Below are positions 26,976 to 35,852 of a stretch of DNA of 64,000 bases, piece after piece. Below the pieces are notes generated by a model that worked only from the letters and a program-made list of their open reading frames with translations, searched no databases and was not told the DNA's origin. The translations under genes were made by a program, and so were the position numbers. This DNA comes from Nocardia beijingensis NBRC 16342 (GTDB lineage: Bacteria > Actinomycetota > Actinomycetes > Mycobacteriales > Mycobacteriaceae). The stretch spans positions 1 to 64,000 of the forward strand of contig NZ_BDBC01000018.1 of NCBI RefSeq assembly GCF_001612785.1, in the 5' to 3' direction. How positions within the stretch are numbered: position 1 is the stretch's first letter; the number at the start of each line of letters is the position of its first letter.

Positions 26976-27011
26976 CGAGCCCCGAACCGGGCTACATCGG
27001 TTCGGGGCTCG
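26976..27011. terminator. Bidirectional hairpin terminator
   Basis: CGAGCCCCGAACC (26976-26988) pairs perfectly with 26999-27011 across a 10-nt loop. It lies between the hydrolase remnant (plus) and the 3' end of the DUF2236 gene (minus) and would serve both directions. Confidence 0.8.
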
Positions 27012-27102
27012 CTCGGGGGTATTCGCGCCTATCCACCGATCGCTCGGTAGTTTGACCAGACGAATGTACCGGGGCGCCCCCGGTATCGCCAAACCCGGGT
27101 TC

Positions 27103-28011
27103 TCATATGAGGTTCTTCTGCTTGCGGATTCGCCGGCGCAGATCGGTCATCAGCGCGTGTGATCCGCCGTGCCGGACGAAGCGCGGAATGAACCGGTTGA
27201 CGAAGGAAACGAAGACGAACAGGTTCTCGAAACGCCGCTGGTCGGCGGCGGTCCACTCCACCCGGAGCTGTTCCCGGAAAATCGGAGCCAAGAATCCGAT
27301 GGTGAGGAATCGCAGCAGGTTGCGGAAAGGCAGCCGCAGATACCAGTGGATCATCCGCAGATTCAGCAGGCTCTCGAGATAGCCGCGGACGTAGTCGTCC
27401 AGCACGACCTGCTCGCACGCGGTGTTCCAATACTTGTCGAATTCCGCGCGGGTGGCGGGCCACATATCCTCCGTGACCTGCAGGGTGGTGCCGAGAGTCG
27501 AGGACGAGGTGTAGAAGGCTTCGGCCTGCTCGTCGTTCATTCTCCCGTGCAGCAGCTGGTAGGTGTCCTCGAAACCGATGTAAAGGCAGGCGGCGACCCA
27601 CAGTTGGAGGTTGCGGTCGAAGGCGTTGTACTTCACGGCGGCTCCGGGAGCCGAATGCACCTGCCGGTGGGCCACATTCACCGCTTCGCGATATGCCGCG
27701 CGCTCTTCGTCGGTGCCGAGGATGGCGACCGCGAGATATTGCGTTGTCGTACGCGCCCGTTTCCACGGGTGCTTCATCAGCGATCCGGACTCCACCTTGC
27801 TTTCGGCCACGCCGTAGCCGACGCCGGGCCGGGCCATCTGCATGACGACGTTCGCCGCGGCGCCGGCGAAGGACCAGAAATCCAGCGCGTCGGTGAGTTT
27901 GATCGGCCGCTTGGTATACGGCCGATGCGTGACGCTGATACCGATGCGGGTGCGATCCTTCGTCAGCGGCACACTGTGGTCGCGCTCGGAGTGATGAGCG
28001 ACTGCGGTCAT
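27103..28011 (-). CDS. DUF2236 (MpaB/latex-clearing-protein-like) oxygenase family protein
   Basis: The 302-residue helical protein matches the oxygenase-MpaB family: PGVGYGVAESKVESGSLMKHPWKRARTT, ILGTDEERAAYREAVNVAHRQVHS, YNAFDRNLQLWVAACLYIGFEDTYQ and RMIHWYLRLPFRNLLRFLTIG. Latex clearing protein in this family binds heme b and cleaves polyisoprene; the substrate here is unknown. GGAAGGAC sets the ATG at 28011, which overlaps the upstream small gene by 4 bp. The hydrophobic C-terminal region could be membrane-associated. Confidence 0.8.
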   Translation of the reverse strand: MTAVAHHSERDHSVPLTKDRTRIGISVTHRPYTKRPIKLTDALDFWSFAGAAANVVMQMARPGVGYGVAESKVESGSLMKHPWKRARTTTQYLAVAILGTDEERAAYREAVNVAHRQVHSAPGAAVKYNAFDRNLQLWVAACLYIGFEDTYQLLHGRMNDEQAEAFYTSSSTLGTTLQVTEDMWPATRAEFDKYWNTACEQVVLDDYVRGYLESLLNLRMIHWYLRLPFRNLLRFLTIGFLAPIFREQLRVEWTAADQRRFENLFVFVSFVNRFIPRFVRHGGSHALMTDLRRRIRKQKNLI

Positions 28012-28280
28012 CGGGATGTCCTTCCATCTGCGTTCACACGTCGCGTGACCAGGCGAACCAGTCGCGCCGACGTCAGCAGGACGCCGCCGAACACCAGCCC
28101 GGCGGCGGAGAGCACGACGAGGAACTCGAACACGGTCAGCTCCGCGCCGAGCACCCGGCTGACGATCGATGGGCCGGATCCGACCGTGTCGGGGCGTCCC
28201 ACGGACGCCGAAGCCGAGGCGCGCCCGACTCCGGCGCGTTCCCACTTCGGCCGTTGCTCCGCGAGAACGTCGGCGCGCAT
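28008..28280 (-). CDS. Small single-pass membrane protein coupled to the DUF2236 gene
   Basis: The 90-residue protein has a hydrophilic N-terminal half and one transmembrane helix near the C-terminus (about 49-70, FEFLVVLSAAGLVFGGVLL), then a basic tail. GGAGA lies 5 nt before the ATG at 28280. The ATGA overlap with the DUF2236 start means both are made together, so a membrane anchor or partner for that protein is a reasonable inference. No known family is recognised. Confidence 0.7.
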   Translation of the reverse strand: MRADVLAEQRPKWERAGVGRASASASVGRPDTVGSGPSIVSRVLGAELTVFEFLVVLSAAGLVFGGVLLTSARLVRLVTRRVNADGRTSR

Positions 28281-28337
28281 CGGACTCTCCTGCGTTCGAT
28301 GACCCGAACCGGCCATCTCCTATTTATGTTACTGATC

Positions 28338-28367
28338 ATTCTAACTCTCACCGAGGCAGTTGCGCAA
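28338..28367 (-). promoter_or_regulatory. Promoter of the small membrane protein/DUF2236 pair
   Basis: TTGCGC (28367-28362) and TAGAAT (28343-28338) on the minus strand are 18 bp apart, inside a conspicuously AT-rich 120-bp stretch. Transcription would begin about 28331, some 50 nt before the start codon. Confidence 0.5.
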
Positions 28368-28453
28368 TAAAACTGCACTTTGATATGCATCTTTACACTG
28401 CGCTTTGACTATATGTGTATCGTTGTTTCAGTCTTCTCACGCTGGGTTCCGCA

Positions 28454-29704
28454 TCATTTCTGCACCCTCGGCGGCTGTGTCGCCGTATCGAACAGGGTGA
28501 CCTGCATCAGTCGCGCCACGGCATCCTCCGGACAGCCGCGCCCGCCGTCCCCCAGCGCCCTGCCGAGGTCGACGACCAGACCGAAGGCGGCGTGCACGAG
28601 AATGCGCGCTTGCGCTTCCGACAGCTCGGGGCGGACGGCGACCAGCAGTCGCCCCCACTCCGCCACCGACAGACGCTGGATGTTGCGCAACACGACCCGG
28701 TCTTCGGCCGGGACGTGCGAGAACTCCGTGTAGTAGACGAACGTAAGCTCCCGCTCGGCGAAAGAGCCAGCGACGTAGAGCGTGATCAACTCGGTCAGCG
28801 CCTCGAAGGGAGTGGCCGCGGACGCGATGGCGGGACCGATGGCGTCGGCCACCCGGTCGGCGGCGCGCCGGAAGGCGGCGGTCAACAGGTCGCTCTTGCT
28901 GCGGTAGTAGCGGTAGACCGCGGACGCGGCGGTCAGATCCGCCGCGGCGGCGATGTCCTCGACGCTGACGTTCGGGTATCCGCGCTCATGGAACAGTTCC
29001 ACGGCTCTCGCCAGCAACAATTGATGCTTGAAAGGCGTGGGCGGGTCCGGCGGCGGCGGAGCGGCGGAGGACTCGGCGCAGGCGGGCAGCGCGGCGTGCA
29101 CGGCCGTCCAGCAGGCGGAGGCCAGCAGGGCCGCGAGGGATTTCGTCGGCAGGGCGGCGTGGTGATCACCGATGCTGCTGACGATGCTGAGTATCGCCAC
29201 CGCCCGGACGAATTCGTCGCGCTTGCTCAACCCTGGGCGCACCGCACCGATCAGCCGGCGCAGCGCGGTGATCGAGGTCGCGAACTGATCGGTGAGAGTT
29301 TCACCGTCCTCGTCGTCCAGATAGCGGCCTTCCCAGCGCGCCAAGGTAACCGTCGGCCGATTGGTGACGGCCTGGGCGATCAGGGCGTCGATGACGGATC
29401 GCAATCGAGCGTCGGCACTCCAGCTCTCGGCTTGCGCGGGGAGCGTCACCGCGTCGACGGTCGCCTGACCCAAGCGCAGCAGCTCCGCGCGGAACAGCGA
29501 GTACTTGCTGGGGTAATGGCGATACAGCGCCGCGGAGCTGATCCCGACCTTGGCCGCGATCTCCTCCATGCTCACGCCGTGATACCCGAGGGCGCCGAAC
29601 GCGGCCGCGGACGTGGCCGCGATCTGCGCGCGCCGGTTGCGCGGGCGTCGGCGCACCACCCGTTCCGGACCGGGCTCGGCCGATCCGGATCTGGCGCTCG
29701 TCAC
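28454..29704 (-). CDS. Tandem TetR regulator, Mce3R-like architecture
   Basis: The 416-residue protein holds two complete TetR units. The first helix-turn-helix is MEEIAAKVGISSAALYRHYPSKYSLF (~46-71); the second is VEDIAAAADLTAASAVYRYYRSKSDLL (~250-276); each is followed by a ligand-type helical domain. M. tuberculosis Mce3R, repressor of the mce3 operon, has this duplicated layout and similar length (406). Here the gene is the last of the mce operon, 10 bp after the mce-associated gene, rather than a separate upstream gene. The GTG at 29704 has no clear ribosome binding site, so translational coupling is likely. Confidence 0.85.
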   Translation of the reverse strand: MTSARSGSAEPGPERVVRRRPRNRRAQIAATSAAAFGALGYHGVSMEEIAAKVGISSAALYRHYPSKYSLFRAELLRLGQATVDAVTLPAQAESWSADARLRSVIDALIAQAVTNRPTVTLARWEGRYLDDEDGETLTDQFATSITALRRLIGAVRPGLSKRDEFVRAVAILSIVSSIGDHHAALPTKSLAALLASACWTAVHAALPACAESSAAPPPPDPPTPFKHQLLLARAVELFHERGYPNVSVEDIAAAADLTAASAVYRYYRSKSDLLTAAFRRAADRVADAIGPAIASAATPFEALTELITLYVAGSFAERELTFVYYTEFSHVPAEDRVVLRNIQRLSVAEWGRLLVAVRPELSEAQARILVHAAFGLVVDLGRALGDGGRGCPEDAVARLMQVTLFDTATQPPRVQK

Positions 29705-29714
29705 GACACCCGCG

Positions 29715-30413
29715 TCAAGGTTGCGTCGGTAACGCCAACGGCGAGTTGACCTTGTTCACCAACCACCGGTCCCCCACCTTCTCCAGACGCATCACCATCG
29801 ACAACTGCCCCGGCGCGGGCTTGCCCTTGGTGCCCAGACTGGTGATGGTCTGGCCGATGATCACGATCGCTTCGGCGGAGTGCTCGTCACCGGCGCGAAT
29901 CGCGCACTGCACGTCGCGCGTGGCCGACGTGACCTGGCCTTCACCGAGGACGGTACGCAGCTCCGTGCTGGTGGATTCGAACTGCTTCTTCCAGTCACCG
30001 GTGGCGCCGTCACTGACCGCGGCGAAGTAGGGGTCGAGATTCTTCGAGTCGTAGTTGGCCAGGATGGGCGCGTAGCGGCAGGCCGCCGCGCGCGCGTCCT
30101 CCTGCGCCGCCAGCAGATTCTCGCTGTCGCGGCTCTGGACGTACCAGTAACCGGCCGCGGCCACCGACACACCCACGAGGACGGCCGCCGCCGAACGCAC
30201 GAGGATCGGACCGGGACGCCGGATGGGCAGACGGCGCAGCGTGCGCCACCGGCCACCGGAGGCCGCCGTGCCCGGCTCGCCGGGGACGGAGCCGCCGTCC
30301 GCGGCCGGCGTCGTTTCGCCGGAGGCCGCTTTCTCCGGCTCGACGACCTCGGCGTCCACTTTCTTTGGGGGCGATTCGGTTTCGGCGACCGGATCGACGT
30401 CTTCACTCTTCAT
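29715..30413 (-). CDS. Mce-associated membrane protein (Mam/Mas type)
   Basis: The 232-residue protein has an acidic, proline-rich cytoplasmic N-terminus (~1-60), one transmembrane helix (~75-95, VRSAAAVLVGVSVAAAGYWYV) and an exported SnoaL/NTF2-like C-terminal domain ending GDRWLVNKVNSPLALP. Proteins of this kind stabilise or complete Mce importers. AGGAG 7 nt before the ATG at 30413 sets the start. The mceF stop is 10 bp upstream. Confidence 0.85.
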   Translation of the reverse strand: MKSEDVDPVAETESPPKKVDAEVVEPEKAASGETTPAADGGSVPGEPGTAASGGRWRTLRRLPIRRPGPILVRSAAAVLVGVSVAAAGYWYVQSRDSENLLAAQEDARAAACRYAPILANYDSKNLDPYFAAVSDGATGDWKKQFESTSTELRTVLGEGQVTSATRDVQCAIRAGDEHSAEAIVIIGQTITSLGTKGKPAPGQLSMVMRLEKVGDRWLVNKVNSPLALPTQP

Positions 30414-30423
30414 CGGGAATCTC

Positions 30424-31602
30424 CTAGTTGCCGGGCACCGGGCGGGACAGTTCGTCGCCACGGACGCCCGGGGGCGGGGCGGCGCCGTTGTCCGGAACGG
30501 CGGGTCGTGGCGCGTTCGCCGAACCGCGCACCTGCAAGGCCGGATCGCTGGTGACGCAGTAGTTGTAGAGCCGGACCCTGGTGTCGGTCATCTTGTCGGT
30601 GGGCACCACGGGGATGGTGTCGTATTCGCAGGTGGGGCGCGGCCAGATGTCGACCAGCGTGTAGAAGGCGTTGTCGTGGGCGGGTATGCCCAGCGCCTCC
30701 GAACCGACCCGCAGCGCGGGGAACAGCGCCGCGATCGCCGGGGCGCGCAGCTTGGCCGCCTTGGTGATCGCGACGAAGTTCGTCACCAGATTCGTGATGG
30801 GGTCCTCGGTCCGCGACACGAAGCCGCCGAGGGTGCCGAGCTGAGCGGGCCCTTCGTCCAGGAGGTGGCGTACTTCCAGGTCCGCCGCGGTCAGCTGCTC
30901 GAACAGCACGCCGCCCGTGCGCGTGAGTGTCGCGAGATCCGGTTGCGCGTGCGAGGTGGTCTCGGCGATCACTTCCAGGTTCTCGATCAGCTGCCGGGTC
31001 TGCGGCAGCAGATCGGACAGCCCCGCCATGGCGCGGCTGATGCCCGACACCATGTTGCGCAACTGGTCGGGGCCACCGGCCAGTGCTTTGTCGAGTTCGT
31101 CGACGATGACGTTCAACCGGTCCGGGTTCAAACCGCCGATGAAGCCGCTGAGATTGGTCAGCACCGACTGCACGGTCACCGGGACCGTCGTCTGGGAGCG
31201 TTCCACCAGCGCGCCGTCGGTGAGGTACGGGCCGGTGTCGGAATCCGGGCGGAAGTCGAGGTACTGCTCGCCCGCCGCCGACAACCGGCCGACGGCGACG
31301 GTGCCGCCCACCGGTATCTCGGCCGCGCCGTCGATCTCGGCCACGGCCGCGACGCCGCTGCCCGAGACCTTCACCTCGCGGACCTTGCCGACCCTGGTGC
31401 CGCGGAAGGTGACATCGTTGCCCGCCGCCAAGCCGCCGGAGGACTGCAACTCCACGGTCACCGTGTAGTCGTCGCGCAGCGGATCCAACCGCAGGACCTC
31501 GGCGCCGAGATAGGCCGCGCCGAGAACGAGCACCACGATCAGACCGAAATTCGCGACCGCGACGCGGCGACGCACCAGCCATCGCCACAAGGGGGGATTC
31601 AT
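30424..31602 (-). CDS. mceF: MCE-family subunit MceF
   Basis: The 392-residue protein has an N-terminal membrane anchor (~16-36) and one MCE domain (~42-125: TVTVELQSSGGLAAGNDVTFRGTRVGKV). A helical region (~150-290) would form part of the transport tunnel. The C-terminal half contains DNAFYTLVDIWPRPTCEYDTIPVV and a proline-rich tail. The ATG overlaps the mceE stop by 4 bp and is preceded by AGGAGAG. It is the last of six MCE genes. Confidence 0.92.
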   Translation of the reverse strand: MNPPLWRWLVRRRVAVANFGLIVVLVLGAAYLGAEVLRLDPLRDDYTVTVELQSSGGLAAGNDVTFRGTRVGKVREVKVSGSGVAAVAEIDGAAEIPVGGTVAVGRLSAAGEQYLDFRPDSDTGPYLTDGALVERSQTTVPVTVQSVLTNLSGFIGGLNPDRLNVIVDELDKALAGGPDQLRNMVSGISRAMAGLSDLLPQTRQLIENLEVIAETTSHAQPDLATLTRTGGVLFEQLTAADLEVRHLLDEGPAQLGTLGGFVSRTEDPITNLVTNFVAITKAAKLRAPAIAALFPALRVGSEALGIPAHDNAFYTLVDIWPRPTCEYDTIPVVPTDKMTDTRVRLYNYCVTSDPALQVRGSANAPRPAVPDNGAAPPPGVRGDELSRPVPGN

Positions 31603-32723
31603 CGCTCTCCTCCTTGCTGCTGGGGTTGCTGCGGCGGACTGGTGACCCGGCCGATCACCTTCTCGATCACCTGCGCCAAGCTGCCGATGAACGCGGGCAC
31701 GTCGCCGATCTCGGGCAGCCTGCTGCCGCTGGGATCGGTCAGGGCGCCGACACTGAGGTAGGACACCGTCGCCGCGACGGCGAGGGCGGGTCCGTCCAGG
31801 GAGGCCATCAGCGAGGGATAGATGGTGTGCAGCCCGTCCAGGGTCCCGTCCAGGTCGTCGCCCATCTGGGTGAACCCGGCCATCAACCGCTGGATGCTGT
31901 CGAACAGGCTGACCGCCTGCGGACCGGTCGTCTCGGTGAAGTCGCCGAGCGCGGTCATCGTGGTCGAGACCTTGTCGAGCAGGTCCACGATCGACTGGTT
32001 GTTCTCGGTGAGCATGGCCAGCAGCCCGGGGAAGGTGTCCGCGGCGTCGCCCAATTCCGCTTTGCGCCTGGACAATTCCCCGGTCAGCACGTTGAGCCCG
32101 GTCAGGACGCTGTCGATGTCGCCGGTGCGCTGGTTGAGCGCGGCGATGACATTGGTCAGTTCGCTGAGCAGGTGCGCCAGTTGCGGCGCCCGGCCTGCGA
32201 ACATCGAGTCCATCTCGGAGGTGATCTTCGCGGCTTGGTTGATGCCGCCGCCGTTGATCAGCATCGAAACCGACATCATCAGCTGCTCGACGGATGCGGC
32301 GGCGGAGGTGTGCTCGGTGCCGATGACGTCACCGGCGCGCAGGTTCTCGCCGCCAGAGGTGGCAGCGGGCAGGGTCATCGCCACGAAGATGTCGCCGAGC
32401 GGCGTCGCCTGGCGCAGCTCCGCTGTGGTGCCCCTCGGCAGCTGGATGTCCTCCCTGATCAGCATCTCCACCTCAGCGATGAAGTTGGTCGTGCTGATCG
32501 CGGTGACGACGCCGATATCGGTTCCGCCGATCTTCACGTGCGCGTGATCGGGCAGATTGAGCGCGTCGCGGAAGGCCGCGCGAATGGTGTAGCCGGGAGC
32601 GCCGATACCCGGTTTGGGCATCGGCAGATTCGCCACCGTCACGCCGCAGCCGGTCGCGGTGCTCAGTGCCGCGACCAGCGCGGCCGCCACCGCGGTGCGT
32701 CGAAGCGGGTTCGTTCCGATCAT
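31599..32723 (-). CDS. mceE: MCE-family lipoprotein MceE
   Basis: The 374-residue protein has a lipoprotein signal ending STATGC, so Cys26 would be lipidated. The MCE domain spans about 45-130, beginning YTIRAAFRDALNLPDHAHVKIGGTDIGVV. The following ~200 residues are helical, and the end is glutamine/proline-rich (PPQQPQQQGG). Position five and lipidation match MceE of other operons. It overlaps mceD and mceF by 4 bp each. Confidence 0.92.
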   Translation of the reverse strand: MIGTNPLRRTAVAAALVAALSTATGCGVTVANLPMPKPGIGAPGYTIRAAFRDALNLPDHAHVKIGGTDIGVVTAISTTNFIAEVEMLIREDIQLPRGTTAELRQATPLGDIFVAMTLPAATSGGENLRAGDVIGTEHTSAAASVEQLMMSVSMLINGGGINQAAKITSEMDSMFAGRAPQLAHLLSELTNVIAALNQRTGDIDSVLTGLNVLTGELSRRKAELGDAADTFPGLLAMLTENNQSIVDLLDKVSTTMTALGDFTETTGPQAVSLFDSIQRLMAGFTQMGDDLDGTLDGLHTIYPSLMASLDGPALAVAATVSYLSVGALTDPSGSRLPEIGDVPAFIGSLAQVIEKVIGRVTSPPQQPQQQGGER

Positions 32724-33820
32724 TTCGAAATCCCCAGAAGTGCCGCGGTCAGGCCGAAGTCGGGCCCGAAGTCCTGGATCTTTCCGGTGCGGCAGCCGTC
32801 GAGGCGCATCTGGACGCGTTCGCAGAACTGCGAGACCACCTCGTTGTCGAGCAGGACCTTGTCGGTCAGCGCGTGCAGGCGCAGCGCTTGGTGTTCCCGG
32901 CTGACGGCGTTGGACAGATTCTCGAACAGCAACGGCCCGACGTCTACGATCTCGGTCAGGCCGCGGGCGTTGGCCCGCATCTGCTCGGTGATGGTCGTGA
33001 ACCGCTCCAGCGCACCCGCGAGCTGATCGGAGTTCGCACCCACCAGCGTGGCGGTGTTGGTGACGAACTGGTCCAGTTGCCGCAGCACCGCTTGCAGACC
33101 GGGGGCCTGGTCGCCCATCAGCTGCACCAGTTCGGTGAGGCGGCCGCTGAAATCACGCACCGTCTGGTCGTTCTGGGCGATGATCTGCGTGATCTCGTTG
33201 AGTTTGATGATCGTGTTCGAGATCTGGTCCTTGTTGGCGAAGGTGACCTCGAACGCCGAGGACAACGCGTCCAAGGTCGCGCGCAGTCGGTCGCCGTTGC
33301 CGTCCAGGAGTGGGAACAGGACGCGGCTGGCCATCGGCCCGTCGCGGTCGTCGCCTTTGAGCGCGGCGCCGAGCTGGTCGAAGTTCTGCAGGATGCGGTC
33401 GAGTTCGACCGGTGTCCGCGTCCTGGCCAGCGGGATGTGGGTCCCGTCGGTGAGCAGTGGCCCGTCGCCGCTGTAGGCGGGCGCGAGTTCGACATGGCGA
33501 TTGGTGATCAGCTGCGGCGACACCAGAGCGGCGATGGCATCGGCCGGAACCTCGGTGCCCTTATCCAGGCTCATGGTGACCTGGACGTAGCTGCCCTTGG
33601 CCGTCACCGTGTCGACCCGGCCGACCGGAACGCCGAGCACCGCGACCTCGTTGCCCGCGTACAGCCCGGCGACGTTCTCGAAGTCGGCGCTGATGCGGAT
33701 GCGCTCGCCGAGATACTCCCTCCGCAGCGAGGTCAGGCTGTCCGGCACCAGCCCGCAGCTCGCGGTGACCAGCGCGGCCACGACCAGCACGCCGAGCTGC
33801 GCGAATCGTCGTGTTCTCAT
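32720..33820 (-). CDS. mceD: MCE-family subunit MceD
   Basis: The 366-residue protein has a hydrophobic N-terminus ending LVTASCGL. The Cys22 context resembles a weak lipobox, which MceD proteins normally lack. The MCE domain (~40-120) begins IRISADFENVAGLYAGNEVAVLGVPVGRV, followed by a long helical region. The ATG shares one base with the mceC stop (TGATG), and the next gene overlaps by 4 bp. Subunit naming rests on position, the fourth MCE gene. Confidence 0.9.
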   Translation of the reverse strand: MRTRRFAQLGVLVVAALVTASCGLVPDSLTSLRREYLGERIRISADFENVAGLYAGNEVAVLGVPVGRVDTVTAKGSYVQVTMSLDKGTEVPADAIAALVSPQLITNRHVELAPAYSGDGPLLTDGTHIPLARTRTPVELDRILQNFDQLGAALKGDDRDGPMASRVLFPLLDGNGDRLRATLDALSSAFEVTFANKDQISNTIIKLNEITQIIAQNDQTVRDFSGRLTELVQLMGDQAPGLQAVLRQLDQFVTNTATLVGANSDQLAGALERFTTITEQMRANARGLTEIVDVGPLLFENLSNAVSREHQALRLHALTDKVLLDNEVVSQFCERVQMRLDGCRTGKIQDFGPDFGLTAALLGISK

Positions 33821-34833
33821 CAATTGCACCCCTGTACGGCTCGAGCGAAGCACAGCCAGTTGTCCGGGAAGAACCACGGCGCCCAGACGTCGCCGTAGGG
33901 CCCGTTGCCGACGGCGTTGTTGAACTGCCGCAAGGCGATCGGCATGTTCTCGTAGAGCCGGTCCAGATTCTCGCGGTTCTTGACCAATCCCTCCGACATG
34001 GTGTTCAGGTCGTGGATCAGCGGCGCGAGCCGGCCGTTGTTCTCCAGACCCATTTCCTGCAGCAACCGCGACAGGGCCGCGACATTGTCGAGCAACTGTT
34101 TCAGCAACTCCTGTCGTTTCTGAACGGCGTTGCCGATCGCCTCGCCGCGGGTGAGCAACAGCAGCACGCTGTTCTGGTTGTCGGAAACGAGCTGGGACAC
34201 CTGGTCCATGCTCTTCAGCAGCGCGTCCACTTCGTCGCGGCGATCGGTGACGACCTTGGCCAGCGCGCCGATGCTGTCGAGCGCCTGCACCGCCAGCTGC
34301 GGGGAATCCCCCATCTGCTGATCGACCAGGTCCAGGGCCTGGCGAAGTTTCTGCGGATCGAGACGTTCGATGCGTTCGAAGGAGTTCTTGTACTTCGGGT
34401 CCTGGATGACCTTGCTCAGGTTGTACGGCACCGACGTGTTCTCGATGCGGATGCGGTTGCCGGGCAAGCCCTTTCCGTCTCCCGGCACCAAGTCCACATG
34501 CAGTCGGCCGAGGATCGTCGACATCTTGATGGCCGCACGCGCGTCGGGACCGAGACGCAGATCGCGGCGCACCTTCAGATCCACCACGACCTTCGTGCCT
34601 TCGAGCCGCACCGCGCGCACCGCGCCCACTTCGATCCCCGACACGTCGACTGTCGCGCCGGGGCGCAAGCCGGCGGCCTGCGCGAATTCGGCGTGGATCG
34701 TCTTGTCGCCCAGCCGGGCCTGGGTCAGGACACTGGATCCGATCAGCAGAGCGGCCACCGTCGCGGCGGCGATCAGGCCGAGCCGCAGATACCGGTTGCG
34801 CAGGAAGCCCGGCCACGGAATGCGCTTGATCAC
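33820..34833 (-). CDS. mceC: MCE-family subunit MceC
   Basis: The 337-residue protein has an anchor helix (~15-37, YLRLGLIAAATVAALLIG) and an MCE domain (~45-125, with TVDVSGIEVGAVRAVRLEG). A long helical segment ends VWAPWFFPDNWLCFARAVQGC. The GTG at 34833 is chosen because it overlaps the mceB stop by 4 bp and has GGAGG 7 nt upstream. A longer frame upstream has no site. Confidence 0.9.
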   Translation of the reverse strand: MIKRIPWPGFLRNRYLRLGLIAAATVAALLIGSSVLTQARLGDKTIHAEFAQAAGLRPGATVDVSGIEVGAVRAVRLEGTKVVVDLKVRRDLRLGPDARAAIKMSTILGRLHVDLVPGDGKGLPGNRIRIENTSVPYNLSKVIQDPKYKNSFERIERLDPQKLRQALDLVDQQMGDSPQLAVQALDSIGALAKVVTDRRDEVDALLKSMDQVSQLVSDNQNSVLLLLTRGEAIGNAVQKRQELLKQLLDNVAALSRLLQEMGLENNGRLAPLIHDLNTMSEGLVKNRENLDRLYENMPIALRQFNNAVGNGPYGDVWAPWFFPDNWLCFARAVQGCN

Positions 34834-35852
34834 CGGCACACCTCCGAATGCGAGTTGCCGCCCACCTGCGAGAACAGGCCCGGAGGCAACACGACGCCCC
34901 ATAGGGACACGTCGAGGCCGCACAGGTAGGCGTTTCCGTAGGCGCCGTTGCTGGTGAAGCGCGCGACGCCGTTGAGGACGGCGGGCAGTTCGACCGCCGC
35001 CCGGTCCAGGGACGCGCCGTTGAGCAGCAGCAACGCGACACCGGTGGTGGCGTCGTTCTGTGCCTTCGCCAATCCCGGCTTGACCTGCATGATCAGCTGG
35101 GTCAGGGAGTCGGTCGTGTGCGCGACCGTGTCCACCGAACGCTTGAGGCTCTCGCCCTGCGAGTAGAGCGCCTCGACCAGAGCCCTCGCCTGGGTGAGCA
35201 GGGTCTCCAACTCCTCGCTGCGATTGGCCAGGCCGCTGATCACCGAGCTGAGATTGGTCAGCACCTCCCCCAGGATCTTGTCCCGCTGCCCGAAGGTGCC
35301 CGCCAGATCGGCGGCCTGGGTGATGAGGCTGCTGAGCGACACCTGATTGCCCTGCAGGGCCTGGATCAACGTCTCGGACAGCGAATTGACCTGATCGGGC
35401 TGCAACACGCTGAACAGCGGCTCGAACCCGGACAACAGCGCGGACACGTCGAACGACGGCTCGGTGCGCTCCAGCGGGATCCGCGCGCCCGCCGCGACGA
35501 CGGTGCCCGCGTCCTTGCCCGGCGCCAGGGCGATATAGCGCTGTCCGATCAGATTCTGGTAGCGCACCAGCGCTTTCGTCGTCGTGGTCAGATGCTGACG
35601 CGCATCGATGCGGAACTCGACCTCGGCGCGGTAGCCATCGGTGAAATCGATCTTGTCCACGCGACCGACCCGCACGCCCGCCATGCGCACGTCGTCGCCG
35701 ACGCGCAGCCCGAGCACATCGGAGAAGACCGCCGAATAACGCTGGGTGTCCCCCGCGACCGACCGCTGCAACGTGGACCAGATGGTGACGGTGAGCGCGA
35801 TCGCCACCACCGCGAACAGGCTGAATCCCGCCAGCGCTTTGCCTGATCTCAT
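34830..35852 (-). CDS. mceB: MCE-family subunit MceB
   Basis: The 340-residue protein has an anchor (~7-28, GFSLFAVVAIALTVTIWSTL) and an MCE domain (~38-120: SAVFSDVLGLRVGDDVRMAGVRVGRVDKIDF). The helical tunnel region follows and ends YLCGLDVSLWGVVLPPGLFSQVGG. AGGAGG lies 9 nt before the ATG, which overlaps the mceA stop by 4 bp. Confidence 0.92.
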   Translation of the reverse strand: MRSGKALAGFSLFAVVAIALTVTIWSTLQRSVAGDTQRYSAVFSDVLGLRVGDDVRMAGVRVGRVDKIDFTDGYRAEVEFRIDARQHLTTTTKALVRYQNLIGQRYIALAPGKDAGTVVAAGARIPLERTEPSFDVSALLSGFEPLFSVLQPDQVNSLSETLIQALQGNQVSLSSLITQAADLAGTFGQRDKILGEVLTNLSSVISGLANRSEELETLLTQARALVEALYSQGESLKRSVDTVAHTTDSLTQLIMQVKPGLAKAQNDATTGVALLLLNGASLDRAAVELPAVLNGVARFTSNGAYGNAYLCGLDVSLWGVVLPPGLFSQVGGNSHSEVCR

